Assembly: GCA_051294375.1 (NCBI GenBank)
Contig: CM119265.1
Location: 24,611,605 to 24,675,604 of the forward strand
DNA length: 64,000 nt
Source of the DNA: Paraspadella gotoi
Lineage: Eukaryota; Chaetognatha
Direction of reading: 5' to 3'
Positions within the stretch are counted from its first letter, which is position 1. Every line of letters starts with the position of its first letter. A model generated the notes under the pieces. That model did not search any database and was not told where the DNA came from. It saw only the letters and a program-made list of their open reading frames with translations. Made by a program: the position numbers and the translations under genes. This document shows positions 51,301 to 64,000 of the stretch, in pieces.

Positions 51301-52945
51301 ACACGTGCGGAAAGGAGGATGCCAACAGAAGTGAACAACACAGAGGAAGTAGAGGCTTCTTACCTCTTTCCTTGCTAACACACTCAAGCGAAAACGAAAC
51401 GCAGAGCGGCGTTGCAAACAGAATTTGCGCAAACAGTAGCCGGNNNNNNNNNNNNNNNNNNNNNNNNNAAAGGAGATTCAAACAGAAGTGCTAAGAAAGA
51501 AAGGGGAGTTGAAAACAGAAGTGCAAACAGAGGAAGTGTGCGNNNNNNNNNNAGGAAACGAAAGGGGGCTTGCAAAAAGAATTGCGAACAGTACAAAGGG
51601 AGATGCAAACAGAAGTGCAAAGAGAGAAACGGGAGATGCAAACAGAAGTGCGAACAGAGGAAGTAGGCGTGGCAAGCCAAGGAAAGGAAAGGAGGCGCGG
51701 CGGCGCGACTCGAAATCCTTGGGAGAAAAAAAAAGAAAAATGACATGAAAAACGGATTCACTGTCGAGAAATTCTCTTTTGCCGCCGGCGAAGACAAGGA
51801 GAGGAAAAGGCCTTTATTTTTGCATGAACAGACAACAAAGAAGGACAAAGAATGGCGCAAAACAGCGACGAATTGGCAGTAGACGATAACGAGTGACAAT
51901 GAGTTTTATCTTATAATAAAGCTGTAGAACCTCCGTCTGGCAGATGATGACGAAATAGTATAGACCATATTCATATTACATTTAAAAAAAGTTTGCAACA
52001 TGTCACATATGAAGTAGTTCTTTAGGGACAGTTGCTTGCTAATGGGAAAAGAGAAGCGATGAAAGAGGAGACATAAGGAGTAAATGTAAATAGAATTTGG
52101 TCAACACACCAGTATGAGAGCAGAGGAAGAGGGGCAGGACCTATATCTCACAAAGATGGAGAAAGGTAGCATTGACATGAAAATCACGAATTAAAGAGAA
52201 GAATATGAGAGCAAGAAAATATGTGTAGTGGAAACAGAGGTTACATAACAGATGGACAAGCTGCCGTAGAGGTTATTTAGAAAAAACACAAGTGGAAACA
52301 AAAAGTCTGGATGTTTGGGCACAGAATTGCGAACATTGCGAAAGGAGAATGCAGGATAACAGAATGAAACAGAGGATCATCAAGTTGATTCATTAACAAC
52401 TCAAGAAACGAAAGAGGGTTGCAACAGAAATTGCGCAACATTTTGAAAGCAAATTTCAAACAGAAGTGCTTAAAGAAAGAAAGGAAGTTGAAAAACGAAG
52501 TGCAAACAAGGAATCTGTAAAAAGGTGTCTCCCACGTCTACATAAATCAAACTCAAAGGTGCAACTACGATAGGGGGCTGTTGCAAAAAGAAATTATGTG
52601 AATACGATACAAGGGACGAGCAAACGAGACAGTCTTGCTCACCAAGACGAGAAACGTGGATGCAAACAGAAGATGTGGAACAAAGCCAAGTATGGCGTGG
52701 CAAGCCAGAAACGAAAGGAAGGCGCGTCGCGCGCTACTCGAAATCCTTGGATGAGTAAAAAAAAGAAAAAATATGAGACATGAAAATCGGGAATTCACTG
52801 TCCGAGAAAGTTATCTTTGTTGCCGCCGAGGCGAGTCATAACAAGGAGGAGGAATGAGAAGGCCTTATTTTTTTGCAAAGAAAGACAACAAGAATGCAAC
52901 AAAAGAATGCGGCAAAAACACACGCGAGACGAGCGAGAGATAGAC
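48361..52945. repeat. Large noisy repeat present about three times
   Basis: Anchors recur in order. AGAGAATATTATTTGAA at 48373 and 50002; the GTTATAATAAAGC block at 48980, 50765 and 51908; GGACAGTTGCTTGCT at 49089, 50942 (broken) and 52027; TCGAAATCCTTGG at 49510 (diverged), 51708 and 52738. Between anchors the copies agree with dense single-base indels. A sub-repeat of about 33 bp (GATGCAAACAGAAGTGCAAA) lies at 51470-51665. Two gaps, 51444-51468 and 51543-51552, fall inside. No gene can be read in it. Confidence 0.75.
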
Positions 52946-52949
52946 AGAC

Positions 52950-52981
<32 letters not shown>

Positions 52982-53219
52982 CGAGAGAGAGTAGGAGAGA
53001 CCAGAGCAGCGACGAGAGAGAGAGGTTCTCGCTTTTCCAATTATTGGCGAGCCGGAATTAGTCTTGGCACAAGACCATCACGCAAAAGAGTGAGCGGAAA
53101 AAAATCGCCGGTAAACTGGCGAGAAAAATATGGAGAGGAAAAAATTTTCTTTTTAAAAAACCTGAAAAATTGCAGACTTTATTCACTCATTTTTTCTGTC
53201 TATTTCTTTCAATTTTTTT

Positions 53220-53549
53220 CTTTTTAAAACTCCTTTTCCTTATTCTTCTCTCTCTCTGTCACTCTCTCGCCTTCTCTCTCCTCCATTCTCTCATCTCCAT
53301 TCTCTCTCTCCCTTCTCTCTTCTCTTCCTCCGTACTCCTCGACGTATCCTGAATTTTTACATATTTTTTGTCCGTTCGTAATTTTAAAATTCCTAACCGA
53401 AGGTTTTTTTTTAAGTTTGCTATGAGTCCGGAGTATTCGTACATTGTCTGGGTCGTCCGTGATATTCCGGACTCTCCTTTCTTTCTCTATTTATTCGTCC
53501 CACTCTTCTCTGTCTGTCTCATCAGTATGGTTTCCTTTCTCTATCTCTA

Positions 53550-53581
<32 letters not shown>

Positions 53582-54306
53582 TCCTCCCTCTCTTTCCTCC
53601 TTTTCTCTTCCTTTTCTCTTTCTTTCTATCTCTGTTTTTATGTTCCTCTCTTCCTTCCTTCCTCCCTTCTTTTACGCCTTCTTTCTCATATCTTCCAGAC
53701 TTCTCGTTTTTTCNNNNNNNNNNNNNNNNNNNNNNNNNTTTCTTTTCTCCTCCTTCTCTTTATTCCATTTTCTTTCCTCACTTTTCTTTCCCACTTTTCT
53801 TTCCTTTCTTTTTTCCTTCCTTTCCTTTCCTCTAATTTTATTTCCTCCCATTTTCTTTCCTCTTCCTTTATTTCCTTCTTCTTCTCTTTCCCCTCTTTCC
53901 TTTCCTCCCTTTTTCTTCCTCCCTCTTTCCTAACTTCTCTTTTCTTTCCTTCCCCTTTTCTTTGCTAATCTCTCTTTTCTTTCCCCCTTCTTTCCTTTCC
54001 TCCTTTTCCTTTCTTCCTTTTTTCCTTTCTTACTCTCTCTCCCTCTCACGCATGACTTTCTCACGTTCTTCGCTTTGTTTAAATCAACGAATTTGAGAGA
54101 AACAAATTCGTTTACGTTCAATCAACTCCGATTTTTTTCACCTTTCTTCTTTTTCCTCCTCTTACTCTTCCTCTCTCCCTGCTTCTACACCCTCTTTTTT
54201 CACCTTTCTTCTTTTTACTTCTCTTTATCTTCCTCTCCCTCTTCTTTCACTCCCTCTCTTTCCTTTTAATTCAACCCTCTTCCTTTCTTTCCTCCTCCCG
54301 CTTTTT
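53220..54306. repeat. Polypyrimidine block
   Basis: About 1.1 kb of C/T-rich sequence (CTTTCCTTCC, CTCTCTC) broken by a 25-N gap at 53714-53738 and ending in a 216-N gap (54307-54522). A short normal stretch at 54060-54130. No gene seen. Confidence 0.85.
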
Positions 54307-55914
54307 NNNNNNNNNNNNNNNNNNNNNNNNNNNNNNNNNNNNNNNNNNNNNNNNNNNNNNNNNNNNNNNNNNNNNNNNNNNNNNNNNNNNNNNNNNNNNN
54401 NNNNNNNNNNNNNNNNNNNNNNNNNNNNNNNNNNNNNNNNNNNNNNNNNNNNNNNNNNNNNNNNNNNNNNNNNNNNNNNNNNNNNNNNNNNNNNNNNNNN
54501 NNNNNNNNNNNNNNNNNNNNNNCTGCTCCCGTCGGCCGATTTGTTTCCCGTCTACTGACGATAAGTCATAACAATTAAGGGGAGGGAGAGATTGAGAACG
54601 ACGACGACGACGACGACGACGACCACGACCACGACCACGACGACGACGACGACGACGACCACGACGAGTCTGGCTCAGGTTAATGGGGGAATGGGAAATG
54701 GTGCCGAAAATGGTGGCTAAAATAATAGGTGGTTAAGGGAATTGATGGGTGGTTTAAAACCGGTTATAGTTATTGGGTGGTTAGATTTATGGGTAGTTTT
54801 ATTAATGGGTGGTTCCAAAAGTGAGAAGTTGATTTTGTTGATGGAAGTTTCTTCGGGCCAGAAGAATCGTTTTATACGTATATACTGTAGAACAAATATA
54901 AAAAGCTAAATTAAGCGAGGGCAGAAAATATTTTTAACCTCGTGTTGTATAGATGCTCCATCTGTTTAAGGAAGAAAAAAAGTGACACAACAAGTAGTTT
55001 TATAATTTTCTAAAAGAAAAAAATCAAACATTCAGTCAGTCGCTGATATCTTTTTTTCCGTTTGAGTTTTTTTTTTCGATTTTACTGATGTCATATATTT
55101 TTCTAAAAGAAATTTCTCATTAAATTTTTTTTCTTTCTTGAATTTCCAAATTTCGAATCCTTTTTTTCTTTCTTTCTTTTCCTAAATCAGCAAAGGAACT
55201 GACGTCATTAGATGGTGACCTTTCTTCAGAAGCGTCTCTCAAATTTATTTCCATAGACCTGTTGATATTATATTCATTACATTCTCTCTCTTAACTTTAC
55301 CTTCCACCTTTTTAAACTCTGGACCTTCTTCCAAAACAGTCATTCGTCCAAAGGACCGCATTGACCACAATTTCCCTCATAGTATCGCTTCTTCACAGCA
55401 CCTTATTTTCAGATCAAACGACCCCTTAGCCCCACAGCTACCCCCTTCGCTTAATAACTACCCTTTTTCCACCAGATAAACCTATTCACTTCCTCAAGAC
55501 CTCTTTTTTCCTCCTCCTTAAGACCCCTTTCTCCCCTCCTCAAGACACCTTCAACCCCTCCTCAAGACCCTTTTCCCCNNNNNNNNNNNNNNNNNNNNNN
55601 NNNNNNNNNNNNNNNNNNNNNNNNNNNNNNNNNNNNNNNNNNNNNNNNNNNNNNNNNNNNNNCCTTCGTCTTTAACCCGACTCTTTGTATTCGTCTTCCA
55701 ATATTTTTTCGTTATTAAATTTCGCGACGTCAGTCCACGAGGTTTTTTTTTTCTGCTGACAAAGAAAAGGAGACAGAGAGAAGAGAAAAGAGAGAAGATG
55801 AGGAGATGAGATGAGGATGAGATATGAGGATGAGATTAAGGAGATGAGGAGTTGAGGAGCAAGATTAAAAAGGTCGCGTTGGAAGATTATTAGGGCAATG
55901 ACGTCTGGTCACGG

Positions 55915-56510
55915 TGAAGTTGAGAAAAGAAGGGAAGAGGAGAAAGGAGAAGAGAAAAGAAGAGAAGAGAAGAGAAGAGAAGAGANNNNNNNNNNNNNGA
56001 AGAGAAGAGAAGAGATGAGAAGAGGAGAGATGAGAAGAAATGAGAAGAGGAGAGAAGAGAAGAGAAGAGAAGAGAAGAGACGGGAAGAGAAGAGATGAGA
56101 AAAGGAAAGAAGAGAAGTAAAGAAAAGAGAAGATATAAGAAAGGGAGAGATGAGAGGAGAAGAGGAAAGAGGTGAAGAGAAGAGAAGAGAAGATGAGAGA
56201 TAAGAAGAGAAGAGAAGAGAAGAGAAGAGATNNNNNNNNNNAAGAGAAGAGAAGAGAAGAGATGAAAAAAAATAAAAAGAGAAAAGAAGAGAAGAGGAAA
56301 CGAGGAAATAAATGAGAATTTAACAAAAAACTAAAAATAATATTAGAAAATAACTAAAGTTAAAAAAATGACAAAAAAGTAAAAAATAAATAAAAAATAA
56401 AAAATACAAGACAAGACGAGATGAGAGAAAAAAGCAGGAAGAGGAGGAACGAGAAGGAGGAGGAGAAGAAAGAGGAGGAGAAGAGAAGGAGGAGGAGGCA
56501 GACACCTGGA
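55915..56510. repeat. Polypurine block, (AGAGA)n-like
   Basis: Almost 600 bases of near-pure purine on the + strand (GAAGAGAAGAGA repeats, then AAATAA-rich, then GGAGGAGAAG), with N gaps at 55986-55998 and 56232-56241. Confidence 0.85.
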
Positions 56511-57503
56511 ATACGTCGATGCTCCCAAATAAAGAGTCAATTTATCACGTGACCAAGTTTTAATCCACGAAATTTGGGGAGACAGACTTGTCTTCGCGTG
56601 CGCTTTGGTTTGTCGTCGTTTTCGTCGGTATTAGATAAACTCTTGACACAAGAAATTGTCTTGTCAAAAAAAAAGAGAATAACAATAAGAAAAGCGCTGA
56701 CATATAATCCCAGTTGAATTCCCGTGGATTACAAAGAATTATGACATTCTTTGTAAATCACTTGGAGTTCACAGCCAAACGAACAAGCGTCGAAGATCAC
56801 GAAATCGAATAGTGAGTTTAAAAAAATAATTCGTCGTCTTTAAAATTGAAACCCCTCACAACTCGACCGGACGGACGACGACGACGACGACCGACGAACG
56901 ACTATCAACCAGGTGCTAACTGTTAGATTATTTAGCTCGACCAAAATTCCGGAAATCGTTTCTAATATCGGGTGACGGTGTAGCTATTTCTCTGTAGATC
57001 GAAGGGAGGATGTTTAGAAAAGTTCACTAATTAAAATATATAAATTTCAGCTGCTTCTTTAAGGAGCAAACCACTGCTGTGCTAAAACCGTGGAGCCCCC
57101 AAGAGGCCCCAATGAGGCCCCCAATTGAGCGTCCCCTCAATGAGCCCACATAGGAGTTTCCAAGCTTAATCAAGGAACATCATGTCGCTACCTATAATCA
57201 TACGTCGTATATATATTGTAATTTGCTATAGTCAAATAAAAGCTGTCTCTAACTATAAATTATTTATGATATTACAAAAAATTCCTACTGTATTCGATGA
57301 CGCAATATATCGTCTCAGTGACGAAGTTTCTAGAGGAAGGCGTCCACGAAACAACCAATAAAAACACCGAACATTCTAGATGCATCCCCATTAACTTTAA
57401 ATAACCTGTTGACTGCGAGCCAAAGTGTCAATCACTCGTGTCTGATTTACAATCCCTTGAAAAACATATAAAAGCTTTTTTTTTCGCACTAATTAAAAAA
57501 AAA

Positions 57504-57504
<1 letters not shown>

Positions 57505-57546
<42 letters not shown>
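57505..57546 (+). repeat. Poly(A) run of about 40 bases
   Basis: Preceded by AATAAAAG (57234) about 270 bases upstream. Could mark the 3' end of a retroposed sequence on the + strand, but no target duplication or coding sequence is visible. Confidence 0.6.
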
Positions 57547-57549
<3 letters not shown>

Positions 57550-57861
57550 ATTGGCAATACTAGGTAGTTGACCAAGATCCACATTCAAAGCCCCTCCCTT
57601 TCCTCTCCCATTCTCCCTGTCTCCCTTCTCCCTTCTCAGTTTCTCAACAACTAAGAAACAGTTCACGGTCGTTGAAAAAATCCATAACCACATTAACTAA
57701 ATTCAAGTCTACACGTCCCAACGTTTACCGCAACATATTTTACTTAACGGATTTTTTTTTCTTTTTTAAAAAAAAACAGGGAAAACAAATTTCTGTATTA
57801 TTGTCGCTGAGGGAGAGAAAAATCGAATTTTCGCGCCTGAGTCAGTCACTCTCTCTGCTCT

Positions 57862-57903
<42 letters not shown>

Positions 57904-59250
57904 TCTCTCTCTCGCTTTTTGGCACTTCTTGTTTTGAGAGAAAAAACAAGAGGGAAGGCCCCTTTTTTTCGCCCTTTTCCCTTTTTCTCGGGGGGGCTCC
58001 CAGAGACCCCGATTGGCGCGACCCGCGTTTGCCAGGAACCGGCTGTCGTGCTGGATGCCGTGCAGCTGCGTCGGCAGGAAAAAAAAAGTCGCGGAGCGAA
58101 AAGACCGTCAATCAAAAAACGTATCAACGTGAATTACGTTTGGTTGGGGAAACGTCACTAGACGTCAGCGGCGAAGAAGAGACGGGAACGACGACGACGA
58201 CGACAGACGACGACGACGACGCACCACGGACGAAAAATGGGATTGGCTTGTAATGTGCTAATGGCTAATTGGCCAATGGTTTCCTCGACTCCATATTAAT
58301 TATTCTCTTCCCTCTTCAAATCCTGCAGTAAAAAACTCCATCTTCGAAATGATCCATATTTCTCGGGCCTCGGCACCACGAATCAATGTCGGGCATAAGA
58401 TCTGACAATGGGCAGGGTTGACCTAAGCGTCGGCTCGAGTGACTCTCCTTGGAAGAAATGAGAACTCATTAGCGGCGAAGAGGAGACGAGAGAAGGAGGA
58501 GGAAGATGAGAGAGACAAGAAGAGAGAGAGAGAGAGAGAGAGGAGAGAAGAGAGGATTGCGAGAGAGAAGAGAGAGTTGGAGTATTTTGGGATTCCTGCC
58601 TCTTTCATAAATTAGGCATTTCTCAAAACAATTTTTAGATGACCCCGATATAGCCACTAGGCTCGTTTACGTATTATTTTGTATCAGCCTATTTATTGAA
58701 ACCATCGGTGACAATTTCAAGAAGAAACCAAACTAAGAAACATATTTGCTTATTAATATGAATAACATGGAAGGCATTCACAAAATTAATTGCTCTTTTA
58801 GATAACGCGATTCGCTCATTGTCCCAACTCTTTCCAGTAACATACTATCATTTACAGTCCTGATTGGCAGAGATTCGAGAGCGTTTGACCTCGGAGTCCG
58901 GCGCCGAACCTGGATCAAAATCCTTTCCGATTGGTCCCCAAATTTACGCCCCAAAAATCGAAGGCGGAGCAGAAAAAGGAATTATGGAAATTAATGCGAT
59001 TATACTCGGGAGATGGAAGGGCAGATCGGTGGAAGGAGTGGTACTGGAAGCGATAGGATAGGGAAAGAGGAAGGAAGCGGAGATGGCGCGAGTAGATGGG
59101 TTAATCGGGGAAGGATAGGACTCAGGGAAGAGGAGGAAGGAAGGCGAGATCGGGGAGAGATGTTATGGGGAGGATAGGGACTCAGGGAAAGGAGGAAAGA
59201 GGCACAGATGGAATGAGGGAGATGGCAAGAGGGGAATTAGAGAAAGAGAT

Positions 59251-59368
59251 TATGGATTAAGGTTAGGATTAGCAGGATAGAGTAAGAGATTCTTCTGGTA
59301 GGGATTAGCGTTAGGGATTAGTTAGAGTTAGGATTACGTATTAGGTTTCCGGGATTAGGGTTTGGAAT
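59251..59368 (+). repeat. Degenerate telomere-like GGATTAG / GTTAGG repeats
   Basis: Irregular runs of GTTAGGATTAG, GGGATTAG, GTTAGGG and TTAGAGTTAGG, ending in a short poly(A). Arthropod telomeres are commonly TTAGG; this could be a decayed internal telomeric stretch or only a simple repeat. Confidence 0.5.
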
Positions 59369-61416
59369 AAAAAAAAAAAAAAAAACCTTGGCTACCTTTG
59401 TTTTTGAAATTATAGTTCAGGAAGTAAGGACTGCAAACTGCGGCTCTTTGAAAAATAGATGCCATTAATTTAGTGGAGTGAGAGGGGGAGAAAATGTAAG
59501 TAAATGAAAATCGGGAACATTAAAGCAGAGAAAAGGAGCGCAAGTGACATTCCGATGCACTATAGCATGGCAGGCATTTCACACTTTTTGCAACCCTAAT
59601 TCCGGATACCTCCTCCTCCTCCTCCTCCTCCGACTCAACCTCGTCCTACGATCGAATTTCCTTGTCCCGAACAAAATATTTCCTCCTCAAAAATCGATGG
59701 AGAATTTTTTTTTTTACGGGGCGCGGACTGATTAGGACGATTGTTTTTAGCAGCAACTGTATTTACCAACTTTTTAGTGTAATCACCGACTGTTCCCTCG
59801 ACATTTGTTATTGTATCGGACCAACTGTTTTTTAATATCAAGATCGGAATTCCAAAATATCATTTGACTGCTTTAGTAGTCATAGTCAATCGTTTCCCTT
59901 TCAGTTTCCCTTCATGCATATAGTTGTAGTCTACGTTAACGTTCCCTCTTGTAGGTTTTTCCTTGTAGTTTGTATAAAATATCAAGAGAGAATTTTCGCA
60001 TGGCAAAAACTGACTTTTACTTAAGGTCAGGAGAGAAAGAACTTCCGGTTTGGACGTCGTCAGTTGGCGCGTCAATTTCTACCGCGCATAATTCTAGTAC
60101 TAGTAGGTCAGAGAGACCTATGTATACGTTCGTACTCTTTTATTTTAGGAGACAGGCATTGATCTTTCGCCCTTTAAAAACGGGGGCGTATTCAGGGAAT
60201 TTTTGATTCTTGGTCGCTATCTAAAAAATCAGAAGAATCAAATATAATATAAATTATTTTTCAATCATTTTGTATAGTACAGGTTTGCAGTGATGCCCAT
60301 TTTTTAAATTATATTGTAAAAAAAAAAATCTTTCTCATTAACAAAAAATAAAAACAGTCGGACGAATTTTAACCGGCAAAAGGAAGATACTATAGTGCCA
60401 GCTTGTGTTTCCTCAAGAAAAATTTTTTTGTTATTCAAACAGGATTCTTTGTGAGACTCATTAAATCTATGATAGAGGACGATCTTAAAAAAGACAGAGG
60501 AGAAAAAAACAGAAAGCCCAGGCAAGAGCGGGACATGAAACCCACACACAGTCTCTCTCTCTCTCTCTCTTCTCCTCTCTCTCTCTCCTCTCTCTGCTCT
60601 CTCTCTCTCTCTCTCTCTCTCTCGCCAGAGTGTCGCAGGCGTGATGCTTGTGTTCTCCTCATGGTTTCCCTGTTAGCTAGTTGCACAACAATCCGAGTTC
60701 CTGCGGACAGCAAATTCTATTCTCTCTGATTAAATCATTTATCAGAAAAAAGGAAATAAGAAGAAGGNNNNNNNNNNNNNNNNNNNNNNNNNGAAAAGAA
60801 AAGAAAAGAAAAGAAAAGAAAGAAAAGAAAAAGGGAAAAAGTAGCAAAAAAAGGATAGAATCAAGATAATAGAAAAGTACTGTAACAAGATAAGGAGCTT
60901 CTGCGGAGCGAGGGACGGGAAAATATTATCCGATTTTTGAGGTCAAAAATCTCGAGGGAGAGANNNNNNNNNNNNNNNNNNNNNNNNNNNNNNNNNNNNN
61001 NNNNNNNNNNNNNNNNNNNNNNNNNNNNNNNNNNNNNNNNNNNNNNNNNNNNNNNNNNNNNNNNNNNNNNNNNNNNNNNNNNNNNNNNNNNNNNNNNNNN
61101 NNNNNNNNNNNNNNNNNNNNNNNNNNNNNNNNNNAACTCCATCTTTGGAGGGAGAAAATTGTTAAAGATTTTTTTCGGAGAAAACATAAAAAAAACGTAA
61201 AAACAAATTGAAACAAAAAAATTTAAAACTTTGGTAGAAACTGGATTTCTTAAAAAAAATATTTAAATTGACGCATGAGATAAATTTTAGTGAAAAACAG
61301 CTAAACTTGTGACAATCACGTGGCGGAAAATATTAGAAAACATTGAATTTAAGAACGCAAATGATGATATAGGTAAATACTAGTTTTTTGAGATATTTAA
61401 AAGTGACAAAAGAGAA

Positions 61417-61676
61417 GGGAGTGGTCTTTGCATACAATTGAAACATTCTTTGAAATATTATACCACTTCATTGATAGGGAAGCCAGGTACTCTGGGAGTG
61501 AATAAACGAGACTGTGTGAGAGTCTTGATTAAAAGCTTGCAGGGACCTTCTATGTCATAATCTTGTAAGAGTGATGGAGGCCTTAAACGACCAAAGCGTG
61601 TCCAAAGTCAGGAGCAAGATGGCTTATTTATTAAATAAACGGTTAATTTTTATTTGGATTGTTCCAATTTCATAAA
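61417..61676 (+). repeat. Dispersed repeat family R, copy 5
   Basis: From GGGAGTGGTCTTTGCATAC through the AAACATTCTTTGAAATAT and TGATGGAGGCCTTAAA blocks to GTTCCAATTTCATAAA. Same orientation as all other copies. Confidence 0.85.
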
Positions 61677-64000
61677 AAAGTGTGAAGGACCGAAGAGAAA
61701 GATTGAGATTCACAAGTTTCGGATCTTGTCGCGAGCCTTCATCAGCGTCAAGACTTATTTCAAAGTTTATAACGAATTCATTTCCGACTTTTCCTTGACT
61801 GCAAAACCTATTGACAGCAGATGGAAGTCTTTAATTTCATTCTCATCAACTTTTCATTATGACTTTTCATTCTAACGACGACAAAAAAAAACTGTAAACA
61901 AAAAAAAATCATTTTTCCCAACGACTTGAATTCTCTTAAATTGTCTTCAAGAAAAAAAACAATTTTCTCACTCTCACTCTCTCACTCTCTCACTCTCTCT
62001 CATTCTCTCTCTCTCTCTCTCGGTCTCGTCTCTGCCTCTCTCTCTCTCTCTCTCATCTTGTTTTTTTTCAAATCGTTTTGCCAAACTGCGAGACTCCGCA
62101 TCCTAAGTTTGTTCCCTTCATTCTTGTCAGAGAGCGGGACATTCTAATAAAAAAAAACAGGGAAGGAATAGAAGAAAAAAGTGAGAGACGCGCTCTTGTA
62201 GCTTGACACCTCATTGGCCCACGGTCCGTTGCGCCTGCCGCTCTCCCTGTGCTCCATCGTGCCCCTGGCCCCCCCGCACGACTTCAACAACTGCCGCGCC
62301 GCGCCAGTTCCGACCGCTCCTTGGTCAAGCGCTGAGACCCATTTGTCTGATTTTATTCGCTGCTTAAAAATCTAAGATTTGGATTTTTACTTTGCATTTT
62401 GCCTTTTTGTTTTTTTCTGCTTTCTGTCTTTTTGAGTCGAGGACGCTCGAGATAAGTCGAGGGTGGGACCAGAGAAGGAAGGAGAGAGAGAGGCGGGCCT
62501 GTTCGCTTGGGGGTGTGGGGGGCGAGTGAGTGATGGATAAGGTCGTGGGTTTTGGATTAAGGGGAGATTTTGATTCGTTTCAGTGCGCCACGAATCTTAT
62601 CGGGAGGACGTCGGTTTAGTTTTCCCGGTGATCTTTAATTGCGTATTAGCTTGATTGTAGAGGGTTATAATTTTAGGGGCGTTGGTACATTTCGTAAAGT
62701 ACGTATTCGATTAAAAGACGGCAGCTATCCTTCGATGTCTTGGTAAATATAGAGTGGCTCACAAAAAAAATGTAGTGGACGGCCATTAAAGAGATAGAGG
62801 TACGTAAGTGCGCTGAAAATGAAGAGAGTTCGGGTGGGCTTAAATCGGAGAGAAGGTATGGGGCGTTGAAAAAAGGGAGCGTGCCCCCGGAAATCTGTCA
62901 AATCGAGGTCGGCGCTTAGATCGTGCCGGGGAGAAGTTGGAGAGGAAACGTTCGGCCTTTTGTTTCTTTTGACTAATATATTTTCTTTTTAGCTGAATAT
63001 ATTTTGTTTTCAAAGTGAATATGTATATGGCTTAATTTTTTCGCCGTCTTTCACCTCTTGTTAAATTGCTAACAATTCTCATGCACTAGCTCATATTTTT
63101 TTTTTTCGTACGAGCGGAAAAACCTTTCTTTTTTTTTAAATAACTCTATTCAGTGGTCTGGAGGCAAGTTATAAAGGAACATCTTTTTTAAATAATTTTC
63201 GGTTTGCTTCGAAAGGACGGAGTTCATAGCTTAACTGGCAACGACTCGACGTAAATTGTACCCGCTTTGGCATAATATCAATAAATATCGCAGCGCTAGA
63301 GGTAACATTGAACCGATTTTCGTTTTTTTCTTTTATCTTCAAGAAAATGGAATACATGAGAACCGTCGGTGACAGCCCATTCGGTCCAGTGGCGGTCAGT
63401 CTGTCTGTTAATTGTGTCGNNNNNNNNNNNNNNNNNNNNNNNNNAGTCGGTCAGTCTGTCTGTTAATTTGTCGGTCAGTCTTAAATTAGGTCATCGAGAT
63501 AGAATATTTCGGGATAGTAACTTTAAAAAAAAACTAATATATATACGTATTTTATAATTTCAAATTGTCTATTTTGAGATACGTATAATACAAAAAAGGC
63601 GGTACTGCGACTTTTAAAAAAAAAGTAGCTTAAAGCCTAATTCCTTTTTCAATTTCTTTCACTAAATTACGTTTTTCATCTTGTAGTCGTTGTTGTCATC
63701 GTCGTTGTTGTTGTTGTTGTTTGTTCTATGCCTTTTCTTCACCNNNNNNNNNNNNNNNNNNNNNNNNNNNNNNNNNNNNNNNNNNNNNNNNNNNNNNNNN
63801 NNNNNNNNNNNNNNNNNNNNNNNNNNNNNNNNNNNNNNNNNNNNNNNNNNNNNNNNNNNNNNNNNNNNNNNNNNNNNNNNNNNNNNNNNNNNNNNNNNNN
63901 NNNNNNNNNNNNNNNNNNNNNNNNNNNNNNNNNNNNNNNNNNNNNNNNNNNNNNNNNNNNNNNNNNNNNNNNNNNAGAGAGAGAGAGAGAGAGATGTTTG

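Larger units (their letters stand above)
54523..63999. other. Right end of the window: no gene recognised
   Basis: Triplet and GA/CT tracts, polypurine block, poly(A), telomere-like repeats, repeat R copy 5 and gaps at 55579-55662, 60768-60792, 60964-61134, 63420-63444 and 63744-63975. An 85-bp direct duplication (GGATAGGACTCAGGGAA) lies at 59120-59210. A GC-rich island at 62200-62335 could be a lone exon but was not identified. Confidence 0.55.

Noticed and set aside
57672-58253. 193-codon frame
   Set aside because: Crosses a CT tract and a GAC triplet tract; the middle has no recognisable domain.

Overview
The window is eukaryotic DNA, almost certainly from an arthropod and perhaps a crustacean. 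Genes are split by short GT-AG introns and encode secreted proteins of the mite group-7 allergen / juvenile-hormone-binding (TULIP) type. They sit in AT-rich DNA packed with GA/CT and other microsatellites and interrupted by 24 runs of N. No bacterial-type feature (operon, CRISPR, rRNA) is present. The exact taxon cannot be told from the sequence alone.

All convincing genes lie on the + strand between 8.5 and 34.2 kb. In order: gene A (8580-12718), a secreted two-domain lipid-binding-like protein with a 441-N gap in its middle; gene B (about 16870-20131), a carotenoid oxygenase (RPE65 / BCO / NinaB family) that keeps all four iron-binding histidines but shows frame breaks near its 5' end; gene C (21786-22870), a secreted 229-residue protein with only the group-7-like domain; gene D (23901-30733) and gene E (31531-34196), close paralogues that both reconstruct to exactly 418 residues with a signal peptide and two TULIP-like domains. 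Splice sites and phases were worked out by hand and are consistent for C, D, E and the readable parts of A. The four TULIP genes have different intron sets, so introns have been gained or lost within the cluster.

Biologically, the most interesting point is a carotenoid-cleaving enzyme embedded in an array of secreted hydrophobic-ligand-binding proteins. Proteins of the related takeout/JHBP family are known to bind beta-carotene in locusts, so a linked carotenoid or retinoid carriage-and-cleavage locus is a reasonable hypothesis. It is an inference, not something the sequence proves.

The rest, 1-8.5 kb and 34.2-64 kb, has no convincing host gene. It holds GA/CT tracts, polypurine/polypyrimidine blocks, a 71-bp satellite of about 21 copies (46.04-47.53 kb), a 35-bp minisatellite (27.94-28.35 kb), a noisy large repeat present three times (48.36-52.95 kb), a five-copy dispersed repeat family all on the + strand, a second dispersed repeat in inverted copies, a LINE reverse-transcriptase relic (38.65-39.20 kb) and a decayed hAT transposase relic (14.3-14.9 kb, minus strand). 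Several repeats differ between copies mostly by single-base indels and touch N gaps, which suggests unpolished long-read sequence or mis-joined contigs in places.
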